Positions 17,914 to 26,662 of a stretch of DNA of 64,000 nt are shown one piece after another. Every line of letters starts with the position of its first letter. Within the stretch, counting starts at the first letter, position 1. The stretch is from DASXKD01 sp963734725 (GTDB taxonomy: Bacteria > Actinomycetota > Actinomycetes > Streptosporangiales > Streptosporangiaceae), in NCBI GenBank assembly GCA_963734725.1, contig CAVTIX010000016.1, positions 62,001 to 126,000 on the forward strand, read 5' to 3'. The position numbers were made by a program, and so were the translations under genes. Below the pieces are notes generated by a model. That model saw only the letters and a program-made list of their open reading frames with translations. It made no database searches and had not been told where the DNA came from.

Positions 17914-17929
17914 GGAACGGTACCGTTCC
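17914..17929. promoter_or_regulatory. Perfect 16-bp palindrome, operator candidate
   Basis: GGAACGGTACCGTTCC is fully self-complementary and sits in the 76-bp gap between divergent corA (start 17857) and the amidase (GTG 17934), ending 4 bp before that GTG. A dimeric repressor bound here would block the amidase start. No adjacent regulator gene is present. Confidence 0.45.
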
Positions 17930-17933
17930 TTCC

Positions 17934-19361
17934 GTGACCGATATGACCTGGCTTGACGCCACCGCCCAGGCTGATCTCGTCCGCCGCGGCGAGGCCAGCC
18001 CGGCCGAACTGGTGGACGCGGCGATCGGCCGGATCGAGGCGCTGAACCCGCGGCTGGACGCGGTGATCCGGACCCGGTTCGACCAGGCGCGGGCGCAGGC
18101 GGCGGGCACCCTGCCCGACGGCCCGTTCCGCGGCGTGCCGATTCTGCTCAAGGATCTCGGCTGCCTCGTGGCCGGTGAGGTGACCGCCTTCGGGCTCGGG
18201 CCGCTGAACGACGTGGCCTGGCCGGTGACCTCGTATCTCGCCGGGCAGTTCCTGGCGGCCGGCTTCATCCCCCTGGGCCGCACCAACGTGCCCGAACTGG
18301 GCACCACGGTGACCACCGAGGCGCTGAGCTTTCCGCCCGCACGCAACCCGTGGCATACGGGGCGTTCCACCGGCGGCTCGTCGGGTGGTTCGGCGGCCGC
18401 GGTGGCCAGCGGCATGGTCGCGGTGGCGCACGCCGGCGACGGCGGCGGGTCGATCCGCATCCCGGCCAGTGAGTGCGGGCTGGTGGGGCTCAAGCCGACC
18501 CGGGGGCGGGTGAGCCAGGGCCCGCTGGCCGGCGAGTCGTGGGCCGGTAGCCACATAGACGGCGCCGTGACCAGGACAGTCCGCGACGCCGCCGCCGTGC
18601 TGGACGTGATCAGCGCGCGGGCGCCCGGTGAGCCGTACTACCCGCCGCCGCTGCCGCGCCCGCTCAGCCAGGAGGTGGGCGCCAGCCCGGGACGGCTGCG
18701 GATCGGGCTGGTGGACCGGCCGGACGGCGAGATGTACTCCGACGATCCGGAGTGCCGGGCGGCGGTGGCCAGCGCGGGGCGGCTGCTGGAGTCGCTGGGC
18801 CACCACGTCGAGGAGTCCGGGCCCGCGGCCATGTTCGACCCCGGGTTCGCCAGGTGCTTCAACAAGATCATCGCCGCCGACACCGAAACGCTGTTCCAGG
18901 CGTTCGAGGGGGTGCTCGGCCGGCCGATCGCCGATACGGAGATCGAGCCGCGGAACGCGCACTACCGGCGGACCGGGCAAGCGCTGACCGCGGTGGCGTA
19001 CCTGCAGGCCAGGCAATGGCTGGGGAGGTGGGCGCGGCGCATGGCGGACTGGTGGGCCGAGCACGACCTGCTCGTCACGCCCACCGCTGCTGCCGCGCCG
19101 CCGGAGCTTGGCTGGTTCACCGCGGCCGGGCCTAAGCAGGAGGGCCTGCGGATCGCCAGCTTCATGCCCTACACCGCGCAGTTCAACGCGACCGGCCAGC
19201 CTGCGGCGAGCCTCCCGCTGCACTGGACACATGGGGGCCTGCCGGTCGGCGTGCAGCTGGTCGCGGCCTACGGCCGGGAGGACCTGCTCATCCGGGTGGC
19301 CAGCCAGGTGGAACAGGCCGCACCGTGGGCGGACCGGCGCCCGCCGCTGGAACCTCAGTAG
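17934..19361 (+). CDS. Amidase signature family amidase
   Basis: A 475-residue amidase of normal length. The Ser-cisSer-Lys triad is visible: Lys73 in GVPILLKDLG, cis-Ser149 in RSTGGSSGGSAAAVASG, and nucleophile Ser173 in GDGGGSIRIPASECGLVGLKPTRG. It hydrolyses an unknown amide; enzymes of this branch act on aryl and aliphatic amides. GTG 17934 and ATG 17943 are both possible starts. There is no clear ribosome-binding site, so leaderless translation from GTG is plausible. The palindrome at 17914-17929 immediately upstream suggests repression. It ends 24 bp before a strong hairpin shared with the convergent hydrolase gene. Confidence 0.9.
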   Translation: MTDMTWLDATAQADLVRRGEASPAELVDAAIGRIEALNPRLDAVIRTRFDQARAQAAGTLPDGPFRGVPILLKDLGCLVAGEVTAFGLGPLNDVAWPVTSYLAGQFLAAGFIPLGRTNVPELGTTVTTEALSFPPARNPWHTGRSTGGSSGGSAAAVASGMVAVAHAGDGGGSIRIPASECGLVGLKPTRGRVSQGPLAGESWAGSHIDGAVTRTVRDAAAVLDVISARAPGEPYYPPPLPRPLSQEVGASPGRLRIGLVDRPDGEMYSDDPECRAAVASAGRLLESLGHHVEESGPAAMFDPGFARCFNKIIAADTETLFQAFEGVLGRPIADTEIEPRNAHYRRTGQALTAVAYLQARQWLGRWARRMADWWAEHDLLVTPTAAAAPPELGWFTAAGPKQEGLRIASFMPYTAQFNATGQPAASLPLHWTHGGLPVGVQLVAAYGREDLLIRVASQVEQAAPWADRRPPLEPQ

Positions 19362-19385
19362 CCGCCTGGCCCCCAGCCTGAGGCG

Positions 19386-19422
19386 GCGCCTATGACCCGC
19401 GGCCTGCGCGGGTCATAGGCGC
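19386..19422. terminator. Bidirectional terminator, 16-bp perfect stem
   Basis: Arms at 19386-19401 and 19407-19422 (beginning GCGCCTATGACCCGCG) are exactly complementary around a 5-nt loop. It lies between the stops of the convergent amidase and secreted hydrolase genes, the expected place for a shared terminator. Confidence 0.85.
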
Positions 19423-19456
19423 ACCGGTCCAGCCGGCTGATCCGCCCGGAGCGGAG

Positions 19457-20872
19457 TTACGGGGTGGTGAACGGCCGCAGGTACGGCGCGGGATGGAAGT
19501 TGATGAAGGCCGGGGGCGTGGGCACGACCTGGTTGTTGACGGAGAAGATGTTGAACTCCGAGCCAAGCGCGGCGGCGTTGGCGTTCAGCATGCCGGGCGT
19601 GAGCCCGGTCCAGAGACCGGTGTCGAGGCGGTGCAGCAGCGTGCGCGCGGCGGTGATGGTCTCCGCCGGGGTGAACGCGCAGTGGCCCGCGCGGTGCACG
19701 TAGATCTGCCGGAGCAGCGGCTGGTTGCCGGCGCTGCGTACCACGCTGCGGTAGGCCGACTCGTTCTCCGGCACCACCAGGCCGTCACCGGTGGTGTGCA
19801 TGGTCAGCACCGGGATGCTGATCTGGCCGTTGAACGCGATGTTCTGGGTCAGGTACTGCACCGCGCCCGGGTCGGCGCTGATCCGGGTGGCGTTGTTGAG
19901 CATCGCCAAGTCGGCCCTCAGGCTGAGCCCGGCCGCCTTGTACAGCGCGACCACCTCGCGCATGTCGACCGACTTCGCGAGCTGGGTGGCGTAGTTCACG
20001 CCGGTGTTCCAGGACGGGTTTCCGCCGGCCCGCGCCTCAAGCTCGGCTCGCAGCGCGAAGATGAACGGGCCGTCCACCTGGCTGAACCACAGGTACTGGT
20101 TGGCTTCCTGCGCAGCGAAGTCGCGGGGCGCGGGCTCGGGGGAAGTCGGCGTGAACCAGCCGGGAGTATCGCCAAGCGCCGCGGCCAGGGCCAGCCGGGC
20201 CCGGCCCTGGCTGGTCTGCTGCGCGCTGGCGGCGGCCGCCTCCGCCCCGTTCAGATTCCCGGCCGGGTCGGTGATGTGCACTATGGCCACCGAGGGGTCG
20301 AGGAGCTGCTGGAACGCGAACGCGGCGTCCAAGGCGGTGTTCCAGGTGGCCACGCCGCCGGACAGCACCCCGCACATGGGCAGCGCGGCGGCGAACCGGC
20401 CGGGGAACTGCTGGATGAGCCCGGCGGTGATGATGCCGCCGAGAGAGTGACCCCACGCGATGGTCCGGGTCGGTGTCGTGTAGGTGCTGTCGAACGTGTC
20501 CAGCGTGCTGATCTGGTCGGGCAGCGCCTGCTGGATGGCCCACCCGGTAGTGGCGTAGGACGAGCCGGCAAGGGCGAAGCCGTGGCTGAGCAGCCAGGCG
20601 CCGGTGACCTGGTCACCGACATCTTGTGCGGGGTTCGGTTGGCCGGGCGCCACGTAGCCGTGGCTGTACAGGAAAAGCGTGCCGTTCCAGGCGCCATTCG
20701 GGCACTGGATCAAAAAGGCTGCCCCATCGGGCAATGTGCCCTTCACGGTCGTCACCGACCCGGTGCCACCGCACGTCTGCGACGCGGCCATGGAGGCGGC
20801 TGGCCAGGCCAGCCCGGCGACCACGAGGGCCGCGGAGAATCCGACAGCAGCGACTCTGCTCCTAATTTTCAC
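19457..20872 (-). CDS. Secreted alpha/beta hydrolase
   Basis: A 471-residue protein with a signal peptide (charged KIRSR, then VAAVGFSAALVVAGLAWPAASMAASQ) and an alpha/beta hydrolase core: LFLYSHGYVAPGQ oxyanion region, nucleophile elbow TIAWGHSLGGIITAG, and C-terminal VLTMHTTGDGLVVPENE and VHRAGHCAFTPAE supplying Asp and His. The substrate is unknown; similar secreted actinobacterial proteins are annotated as peptidases or esterases. I prefer GTG 20872, with GGAGA six bases upstream, over GTG 20896. A small inverted repeat (20900-20917) precedes the gene. Confidence 0.82.
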   Translation of the reverse strand: MKIRSRVAAVGFSAALVVAGLAWPAASMAASQTCGGTGSVTTVKGTLPDGAAFLIQCPNGAWNGTLFLYSHGYVAPGQPNPAQDVGDQVTGAWLLSHGFALAGSSYATTGWAIQQALPDQISTLDTFDSTYTTPTRTIAWGHSLGGIITAGLIQQFPGRFAAALPMCGVLSGGVATWNTALDAAFAFQQLLDPSVAIVHITDPAGNLNGAEAAAASAQQTSQGRARLALAAALGDTPGWFTPTSPEPAPRDFAAQEANQYLWFSQVDGPFIFALRAELEARAGGNPSWNTGVNYATQLAKSVDMREVVALYKAAGLSLRADLAMLNNATRISADPGAVQYLTQNIAFNGQISIPVLTMHTTGDGLVVPENESAYRSVVRSAGNQPLLRQIYVHRAGHCAFTPAETITAARTLLHRLDTGLWTGLTPGMLNANAAALGSEFNIFSVNNQVVPTPPAFINFHPAPYLRPFTTP

Positions 20873-21186
20873 GACCACTCTCCACTGCGAGACCACTGTG
20901 ATGAATGATGCTTCATCGCCGACTGTAGACCCGTCCGCATGTACCGGGGTAGAGACTGTTGTGTTCCTGGACGGCGGTTCAGGTCAGGCGCCCCGGCGCT
21001 TGATCAGCGCGGGGTGCCCGGGTGGCCTGAGCATCCCCGGCGGGTCCCGTAGGTGGCGGTTCCCGGCCGGCCCGCACGGCATCCGGCGACACGCCGGGCC
21101 TTGACCCCGCATTTCCCATATTGCTGGATTCCCCGGCAGCATTCTCGGATTCGGGAGGCTTCCTTTAGTAATGGGCGGGCAAATTG
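20873..21186. other. Intergenic region upstream of the hydrolase
   Basis: No convincing gene is seen in these 314 bp. A GATGAA/TTCATC inverted repeat with 6-nt spacer (20900-20917) lies 28-45 bp upstream of the hydrolase start and could be an operator. The stretch 21110-21180 is less GC-rich than its surroundings. Confidence 0.4.
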
Positions 21187-21620
21187 CCGCGGACATCGGC
21201 AGAGGCTCGGCCACCCCGATGTGACGGCTATGTGCTGAACGCGGCCGGTCTGTACCTCGTCGAGGTCGGCCAGGGCGGGATGCCCGAGATGGCGGAAGAC
21301 CTGGATGAGTACCAGCGGAGCCTGCCGGAGGCAGTCGGCCGGGCGTACAGCAGCCTGATGGAGGCCGCCACGAAGCTGCTCCGTCCCCGGACGCGGACCG
21401 CTACTACGCCGAGGGCCTCGCCTACCGCGAGGGCAGCGAACTGGTTGTCTTCACCGTGTGCATCAACGGCTGGCGATCCCGCGAGCTGCTCGTTCCTGGG
21501 ACGGCTGGGACGAAGCCGGTCGAGATCTGCGCGCTGATGCTGGCCAGCCGGGATCTCGCCGGTCAACCGCGCAACCCGCTCGTCACGCTGGGGGTATCCA
21601 GGGCCGCTACGCGGCGGACG
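21187..21620 (+). repeat. Direct repeat copy A (LuxR segment)
   Basis: About 430 bp closely matching 22138-22565, starting GCCGCGGACATCGGC and ending near the GGGGGTATCC stretch. It differs from copy B by substitutions and short indels, and is 951 bp upstream of it. Confidence 0.8.
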
Positions 21621-22127
21621 ATGCGGTGCGGGCTCGCCCGGGCGAGCGCAGGCACCCGGCGGGCGGTGGAGTCCGCGGCGGTCATCGGAGCTCGCGTAGA
21701 ACCGTCCCTGCTGGCCTGGCTCCTGGCGGACGCGCAGACGTCCACCGACGAGTGCATCGCGACCGGGACCCTCATCCCCGACGGGACCGGGCTGCGGTTC
21801 CGGCACGAGCTTGTCCGGATGGCCGTGGAAGCTGGGATCACGCCGCACCGCAAGACCGAACTGCACACAAGGCTGCTGGCCGCGCTGGAAGAACGCGGCG
21901 ACGCGGACCCCGCGCTGCTGGCCCACCACGCCGAGGGCGCGGGCGATGAGCAGGCGGTGCTGCGGCACGCCCCGGAAGCAGCCGTGCGTTCGGCCGCCCT
22001 GGGGCACACCGCGAGGCGGCGGCACAGTATGAACGGGCGTTGCGTTCTTCAAAAGATCCCGGCAAGCCGGCGCTGGCGGCCCTGCACGAGGGGGCGGCGA
22101 CCGAGTACTCACTGTTGGACCGGTGAG
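21187..22127 (+). pseudogene. Rearranged LuxR/AAA regulator remnant
   Basis: The first 430 bp are a diverged copy of 22138-22565 with several indels that break the frame. From about 21625 the sequence encodes a different part of the same kind of protein, the end of the AAA domain: RRAVESAAVIGARVEPSLLAWLLADAQ, RFRHELVRMAVEAGITPHRKTELHTRLLAAL, LLAHHAEGAGDEQAVLRHAPEAAVRSAALG, and after a frame change QYERALRSSKDPGKPALAALHEGAATEYSLLDR then TGA at about 22125. The order (TPR-like part, then AAA end, then TPR-like part again) is not that of an intact MalT/LuxR regulator. It is a duplicated and deleted gene. Confidence 0.7.
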
Positions 22128-22137
22128 CAGCAACGCG

Positions 22138-22565
22138 GCCGCGGGACATCGGCGAGAGGCTCGGCCACCCCGATGTGACGGCTTATGTGCTGAACGCGGC
22201 CGGTCTGTACCTCGTCGAGGTCGGCCAGGGCGGGATGCCCGAGATGGCGGAAAGCCTTCGGATCGCGCTGCAGGCGGACCTGCCGGAGGCAGTCGGCCGG
22301 GCGTACAGCAGCCTGATGGAGGCCGCCACGAAGCTGCACCGGTTCCCGGACGCGGACCGCTACTACGCCGAGGGCCTCGCCTACTGCGAGGGCAGCGAAC
22401 TGGGTGTCTTCACCATGTGCATCAACGGCTGGCGATCCCGCGAGCTGCTCTTCCTGGGACGGTGGGACGAAGCCGTAGAGATCTGCACGCAGATGCTGGG
22501 CAGCCCGGGCATCTCGCCGGTCAACCAGCTCAACCCGCTCATCACGCTGGGGGGTATCCGGGGGC
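22138..22565 (+). repeat. Direct repeat copy B (LuxR segment)
   Basis: The in-frame copy, forming the first 130 codons of the truncated LuxR gene at 22175-23269. Copy A at 21187-21620 has accumulated frameshifts, so copy B is probably the older functional sequence or the one still under selection. Confidence 0.8.
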
Positions 22566-23269
22566 GCCGCGGCGAGGACGGGGCGTGGGAGGTGCTAGAC
22601 CGGGCGCTCGAGTACGCCGAGGGGGTGGGCGAGCCGTCGTGGATCGCGCCGGTGCGGGCGGCGCGCGCAGAGCTGAGGTGGCTGGAGGGCAGCCCAGACC
22701 TCGCGGGCGCCGAGGCCGGGATGGGCTATGACCGGACGGCCGACCGGATCGACCCGTGGACGTCCGGGTCGCTGGCCATCTGGCGGCTGCGGCTCGGCGT
22801 GCGGTCCGGCCCGCCCGGTCTCCCGGCGCCGCACGCGCTGGAGGCCGCCGGCGACCATCGCGGCGCGGCCGCCGCGTGGCGGAGCATCGGCCGGCCCTAC
22901 GACGCCGCACTGGCCATGGCGTGGTCGTCCGACGAGGCCGGGCTCAGGGAAGCGCTCGCCGGGCTCGAGGAGCTGGGCGCCACCGCGGCCGCCACCGCGG
23001 TCCGGCGGCGGATGAAAGAACTGGGCGTGAAGGCCATCCCGCGCGGGCCGCGGGCCGCCACCCGGGCCGCGCCGGCCGGACTGACCCCGCGTGAGCAGGA
23101 GGTCCTGGCGTTGCTGGCCGTCGGCCTGCCGGACCGGGAGATCTCGGAACGGCTGTTCATCTCCGAGCGGACCGTGCACCACCACGTCTCCGCGGTGCTG
23201 TCCAAGATCGGCGTCTCGTCGCGGACCGCGGCGGCCCGGGAGGCCGCGCGGATGGGCATCGGATCCTGA
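22175..23269 (+). CDS. C-terminal half of a LuxR-family regulator (AAA domain missing)
   Basis: A 364-residue frame with TPR-like helical repeats (DVTAYVLNAAGLYLVEVGQG, RAYSSLMEAATKLHRFPDADRYYAEGL, GRWDEAVEICTQMLG) and a C-terminal LuxR HTH (about 298-358; LTPREQEVLALLAVGLPDREISERLFISERTVHHHVSAV). Complete regulators of this LAL/MalT type are about 900-1000 residues with an N-terminal AAA ATPase. Here the ATPase is absent and only its remnant lies upstream at 21625-22127. The coding frame extends upstream of GTG 22175 (DIGERLGHPDVTAYV), so the present start is accidental. It may be a pseudogene, or a constitutive DNA-binding fragment if expressed. Confidence 0.7.
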   Translation: MTAYVLNAAGLYLVEVGQGGMPEMAESLRIALQADLPEAVGRAYSSLMEAATKLHRFPDADRYYAEGLAYCEGSELGVFTMCINGWRSRELLFLGRWDEAVEICTQMLGSPGISPVNQLNPLITLGGIRGRRGEDGAWEVLDRALEYAEGVGEPSWIAPVRAARAELRWLEGSPDLAGAEAGMGYDRTADRIDPWTSGSLAIWRLRLGVRSGPPGLPAPHALEAAGDHRGAAAAWRSIGRPYDAALAMAWSSDEAGLREALAGLEELGATAAATAVRRRMKELGVKAIPRGPRAATRAAPAGLTPREQEVLALLAVGLPDREISERLFISERTVHHHVSAVLSKIGVSSRTAAAREAARMGIGS

Positions 23270-23477
23270 CCGCCGGGGCATCGGGCCGGACCGCGGGCGA
23301 GCTGGCCCGTGGCGCGCGCACCGGTTGCTGCGGCGGGCGGCGCAGCCAATATAGGTACTCCTCCCCTTAATCTGGGCAACCGCTGCCTGTAAGTCGGGCA
23401 GTTTCCCCGATGAGCCCGTTGACCTGGCCACCTTACGGTCGTGGAGACATTTCCGACGACTGAAAGGGAGGTCGCCA

Positions 23478-23729
23478 GTGCCGCTCTTCATGGATCTCCA
23501 CGAGTTCGACGGCGGCGTGTCGATGGACGACGTCGCCAAAGCTCACCTCGCCGATCTGCAAGCGCAGGCGGCTTACGACGTGCGGTACCTCAGGTACTGG
23601 GTCGACGAAGGCGCCGGGCGAGTGTTCTGCCTGGTCGAGGCGCCGTCGGCGGAGGCCGCGGCCAACGTTCACCGGGAGGCGCACGGTCTCGTCGCCGACC
23701 ACATCTACCGGGTCCAGGAAGGGTCCTAG
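23478..23729 (+). CDS. DUF4242 (SCO4226-type nickel-binding) protein
   Basis: An 83-residue ferredoxin-like small protein: PLFMDLHEFDGGVSMDDVAKAHLADLQAQAAYDVRYLRYWVDEGAGRVFCLVEAPSAEAAANVHREAHG. The pattern of a DxH near the start, RYLRYW, FCLVEAP and REAHG matches DUF4242, whose Streptomyces member SCO4226 binds nickel (from memory). GTG 23478 has AAAGGGAGG upstream. The secreted protein gene begins 12 nt after its stop, so the two form an operon. A metal-related role for the pair is inferred. Confidence 0.8.
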   Translation: MPLFMDLHEFDGGVSMDDVAKAHLADLQAQAAYDVRYLRYWVDEGAGRVFCLVEAPSAEAAANVHREAHGLVADHIYRVQEGS

Positions 23730-23741
23730 GGGGAAATGACA

Positions 23742-24365
23742 ATGCAAAAGACACGAATGATGCGGCTCGCTGGCGTCACCGCGCTGGTGCTGACGGCCGG
23801 CCTGTGGGCGCTGGTCCCGGCCTGGGGCCAGTCGTCGCAGGCGAAGGGCATGGCCGGGATGAGCGGCACCGGGAACGCGGCGCTGACCAAGGACATCGCC
23901 GCGGCCCGCGTGGCGACCGCGAAGTACGCAACCAACCTGGCCGCGGCCAAGGCCGACGGCTACCAGATCCTCACGAAGGAGATCCCCGGCATGGGGTTCC
24001 ACTTCGTGAACATGAAGAACCTCAGTGGATTCGACCTCACCAAGCCGCAGATCCTGGTCTACGAGCACACCGGCAACAAGTGGCAGCTTGGCGCCCTGGA
24101 GTGGGTCTTCACCAGCAGTCCAAAGAACCTGCCGCTGCCGAACGCCACGTTCGGCACCTTCCCGGCAGCCTGTCAGTACGTGGACGGCACGTTCGTCCCG
24201 GAGCCGAGCCAGAATGACTGTCCGACGACCGCACCGGGCACCGGAGCAGCGTTCTCCTTCTGGCACCCGCTGCTGTACACGATGCACTTCTGGATCTGGT
24301 ACCCGAACCCGGCCGGGCTGTACTCCAGCATGAACCCCCTGGTTGCCCCGTTCAACGGCGGCTGA
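23742..24365 (+). CDS. Secreted protein of unknown function, His/Trp-rich
   Basis: A 207-residue protein with a signal peptide (MRLAGVTALVLTAGLWALVPAWG) followed by a Met-rich stretch (GMAGMSGTG), a helix (DIAAARVATAKYATNLAAAKADGYQ) and a compact domain with GMGFHFVN, two Cys (AACQYV, NDCPTT) and a striking end SFWHPLLYTMHFWIWYPNPAGLYSSMNPLV. The clustered His and Trp residues suggest metal or haem binding, but no family was recognised. ATG 23742 is preferred because AGGGGG lies 8 nt upstream; ATG 23736 is too close to it. Cotranscribed with the DUF4242 gene 12 bp upstream. Confidence 0.7.
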   Translation: MQKTRMMRLAGVTALVLTAGLWALVPAWGQSSQAKGMAGMSGTGNAALTKDIAAARVATAKYATNLAAAKADGYQILTKEIPGMGFHFVNMKNLSGFDLTKPQILVYEHTGNKWQLGALEWVFTSSPKNLPLPNATFGTFPAACQYVDGTFVPEPSQNDCPTTAPGTGAAFSFWHPLLYTMHFWIWYPNPAGLYSSMNPLVAPFNGG

Positions 24366-24680
24366 GTCTCACGGCGGGATGAGGCCAGTGGCGGCTGACC
24401 TGCACCGTGCACCCCGGTAGGGCGGGCCTCGCGGCCCGTCCTGCCGGGGCCAGGCCCGCCAAGCCGAGATCCGCGAGCAACGGCCAGGCGGCGGCCTGGC
24501 CTATCACCGCAGCTACACCCGTGCCCACTGCCTCTACTACGCCGGTGTGGCAGCGCCCGGCAGCTACCGCTGACCTGATCGTCTGCGGCCCTGACCTGAT
24601 CGTCTGCGGCCCTGACCGGACCGCCTGCGGCCCTTGCTCTAGGGTTAGCCTCGCAGGCACGCGGCACGGCGAGGGAGGCC
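24366..24680. other. Intergenic region with short tandem repeats
   Basis: No gene is evident in these 315 bp. Three 21-bp tandem units starting CTGACCTGATCGTCTGCGGCC occupy 24570-24632; units one and two are identical and unit three has three changes. They end about 50 bp before the thioesterase start, in its likely promoter region. Confidence 0.55.
24570..24632 (+). repeat. Three 21-bp tandem repeats
   Basis: Units at 24570-24590, 24591-24611 and 24612-24632. The first two are identical. They could be repeated regulator sites upstream of the thioesterase/ThDP pair or simple replication slippage. Confidence 0.8.
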
Positions 24681-25079
24681 ATGAGCGAGGTCCCGGCTGG
24701 CTTCGAGCCCTCGCGACGGACCAGTCCCTTCCTCGACATGATCGGGCCGGTCTACACCATGACCGGGGAGCGCGGCATCTTGCTGGGCCTGCGCGCCCGC
24801 ACCGAGCACTGCAACACCCGCGGCTTCGTCCACGGCGCGATCCTGGCGGCGCTGCTCGACGTGGTCTGCGGGCGCAACTGCGGCGCGCTCACCGAGCACC
24901 CTAGCCTGGTCACGGTCAGCCTGACCGTGGACTACGTGGCGGCCGCCCAGAACGGCGACTGGCTCGAGGCGAGCGCGACCGTGGCCCGGGTCGGCCGCCG
25001 GCTGGCCTTCGCCGACGGCCGGGTTGACGCGGGCGGCAAGCCGGTGGCCAAGGCAAGCGCCGTGTTCGCGGTCGGGTGA
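24681..25079 (+). CDS. PaaI-type hotdog-fold thioesterase
   Basis: A 132-residue hotdog protein of the PaaI/DUF4442 type: GFEPSRRTSPFLDMIGPVYT, RTEHCNTRGFVHGAILAALLDVVCGRN (the HG helix holding the acyl-CoA thioesterase active site) and TVDYVAAAQNGDWLEASATVARVGRRLAFADGRV. It probably hydrolyses an acyl- or aryl-CoA. ATG 24681 follows GAGGGAGG. The ThDP-dependent enzyme begins 17 bp after its stop, so they are cotranscribed, which may link CoA-ester release with decarboxylation of a 2-oxoacid. Confidence 0.85.
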   Translation: MSEVPAGFEPSRRTSPFLDMIGPVYTMTGERGILLGLRARTEHCNTRGFVHGAILAALLDVVCGRNCGALTEHPSLVTVSLTVDYVAAAQNGDWLEASATVARVGRRLAFADGRVDAGGKPVAKASAVFAVG

Positions 25080-25096
25080 CTCGCCGAGGAGGGCAG

Positions 25097-26662
25097 ATGA
25101 ACGGCGCTGAGGCGATGCTCCATACGCTGACCGGTTCCGGCGTCAGCATGTGCTTCGCCAACCCGGGGACCTCGGAGATGCACACGGTCGCGGCGCTGGA
25201 CGAGGTCCCGGGGATGCGCGGGGTGCTGTGCCTGTTCGAGGGGGCGGCGACCGGTGCGGCCGACGGTTACGGGCGGATGGCGGACCGGCCCGCGGCGGTG
25301 CTGGTGCACTTGGGGCCTGGCCTGGCCAACGGGCTGGCCAACCTGCACAACGCGCGCCGTGCCAGGACCCCGCTGCTGGCAATCGTCGGCGACCACGCCA
25401 CCTACCACAAGCGGTTCGACACGCCACTGGAGTCCGACATCGAGGCGCTGGCCGGGACGGTCTCGGGATGGGTCCGGCGATGCGCGCGCAGCGCCGACAT
25501 CGGTGCGGACGTAGCCGAGGCGGTGGCCGCGGCCATGGCCCCACCCGGTCAGGTGGCTACCCTCATCCTGCCCGCCGATGTGTCCTGGTCCCCCGGCGCC
25601 GAGCGGGCCGCGCCGGTACCGGCGCGGCCTCGGCCGCCGGTACCGGACGAGGTGGTCGGTGCGGTCGCGGCGGTGCTCCGCAGCGGCGAGCCCTGCGTGA
25701 TACTGCTCGGCGGCGCCGGGACGCGCCGGCCCGCGCTGGCGGCGGCCAGCCGAGTCGCCCGGGCCACGGGGGCCCGGTTGCTCGCCGAAACCTTCCCGGC
25801 CCGGCACGAGCGCGGCGCGGGCATCCCGCCGGTGGACCGGCTCGCGTACCTGGGAGAGATGGCCGCGGCGCAACTCGACGGCACGCGCCACCTGATCCTG
25901 GCCGGAGCGCGGGCCCCGGCGTCCTTTTTCGCTTACCCGGACAAGCCCGGTTCGCTGGTGCCGGACAACTGCCGGGTACACGTGCTGGCCGGTCCGGAGG
26001 ACGACATCCACGGCGCGCTGGCGGCGCTGGCCGATCTCGCCGCCCCCGGCACGGCCCCGGGCGCTGCGCCACCTCCGCGGCAGCCGGAGCGCCCGGCTCT
26101 TCCGGACGGCGAACTGACCGGACACAGCGCGGCCGCGGTCATCGGCGCGCTGTTGCCGGAAGGCGCGATCGTCTGCGACGAGGCGAACACCTCCGGGGTG
26201 GCGCTGCCCGCCGCCACCGCGGGCGCGCCGCCGCACGACTGGCTCACCCTGACCGGCGGCGCGATCGGCCAGTGCTTGCCGCTAGCGGCCGGCGCCGCGC
26301 TCGCCTGCCCGGAACGGCAGGTCCTCGCGCTGGAGTCAGACGGCAGCGCCATGTACACGATCTCCGCGCTGTGGACCCATGCGCGTGAGCAACTGGACAT
26401 CACCACGGTCATCTTCAGCAACCGCTCGTATGCGATCTTGAACATGGAACTGGAGCGCACCGGCGCCCCGGGCGCCGGGCAGGCCGCCCAGAGCCTGCTC
26501 GACCTGTCCCGGCCCGGCCTGGACTTCACCGCCATGGCCGAGGGCATGGGCGTCCCGGCGAGCCGCGCCGAGACCGCGGCCGAGTTCGCCGCGCAACTGC
26601 GCCGCGCGCTCACTGAGCCTGGGCCACACCTCATCGAGGCGGCCGTCCCCCCGTTCAGCTAG
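25097..26662 (+). CDS. Acetolactate synthase large-subunit-like ThDP enzyme
   Basis: A 521-residue protein with the three ThDP-enzyme domains: PYR domain (MNGAEAMLHTLTGSGVSMCFANPGTSE; catalytic Glu in CLFEGAATGAADGYGRM), a central domain, and PP domain (TGGAIGQCLPLAAGAALACPERQVLALESDGSAMYTISALWTHAREQLDITTVIFSNRSYAI, with the metal/pyrophosphate-binding DGS...N motif). It resembles IlvX/IlvG-type or benzoylformate-decarboxylase-like members rather than the main biosynthetic IlvB (about 600 aa), so the substrate is uncertain. ATG 25097 follows GAGGAGGGCAG. Its last 8 bp overlap the end of the convergent TetR gene. Confidence 0.85.
   Translation: MNGAEAMLHTLTGSGVSMCFANPGTSEMHTVAALDEVPGMRGVLCLFEGAATGAADGYGRMADRPAAVLVHLGPGLANGLANLHNARRARTPLLAIVGDHATYHKRFDTPLESDIEALAGTVSGWVRRCARSADIGADVAEAVAAAMAPPGQVATLILPADVSWSPGAERAAPVPARPRPPVPDEVVGAVAAVLRSGEPCVILLGGAGTRRPALAAASRVARATGARLLAETFPARHERGAGIPPVDRLAYLGEMAAAQLDGTRHLILAGARAPASFFAYPDKPGSLVPDNCRVHVLAGPEDDIHGALAALADLAAPGTAPGAAPPPRQPERPALPDGELTGHSAAAVIGALLPEGAIVCDEANTSGVALPAATAGAPPHDWLTLTGGAIGQCLPLAAGAALACPERQVLALESDGSAMYTISALWTHAREQLDITTVIFSNRSYAILNMELERTGAPGAGQAAQSLLDLSRPGLDFTAMAEGMGVPASRAETAAEFAAQLRRALTEPGPHLIEAAVPPFS

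Noticed and set aside
22130..22200. Tyrosine-recombinase motif suggested by LGHPDVTAY
   Set aside because: The flanking residues continue as TPR-like LuxR sequence; no recombinase catalytic residues are nearby.
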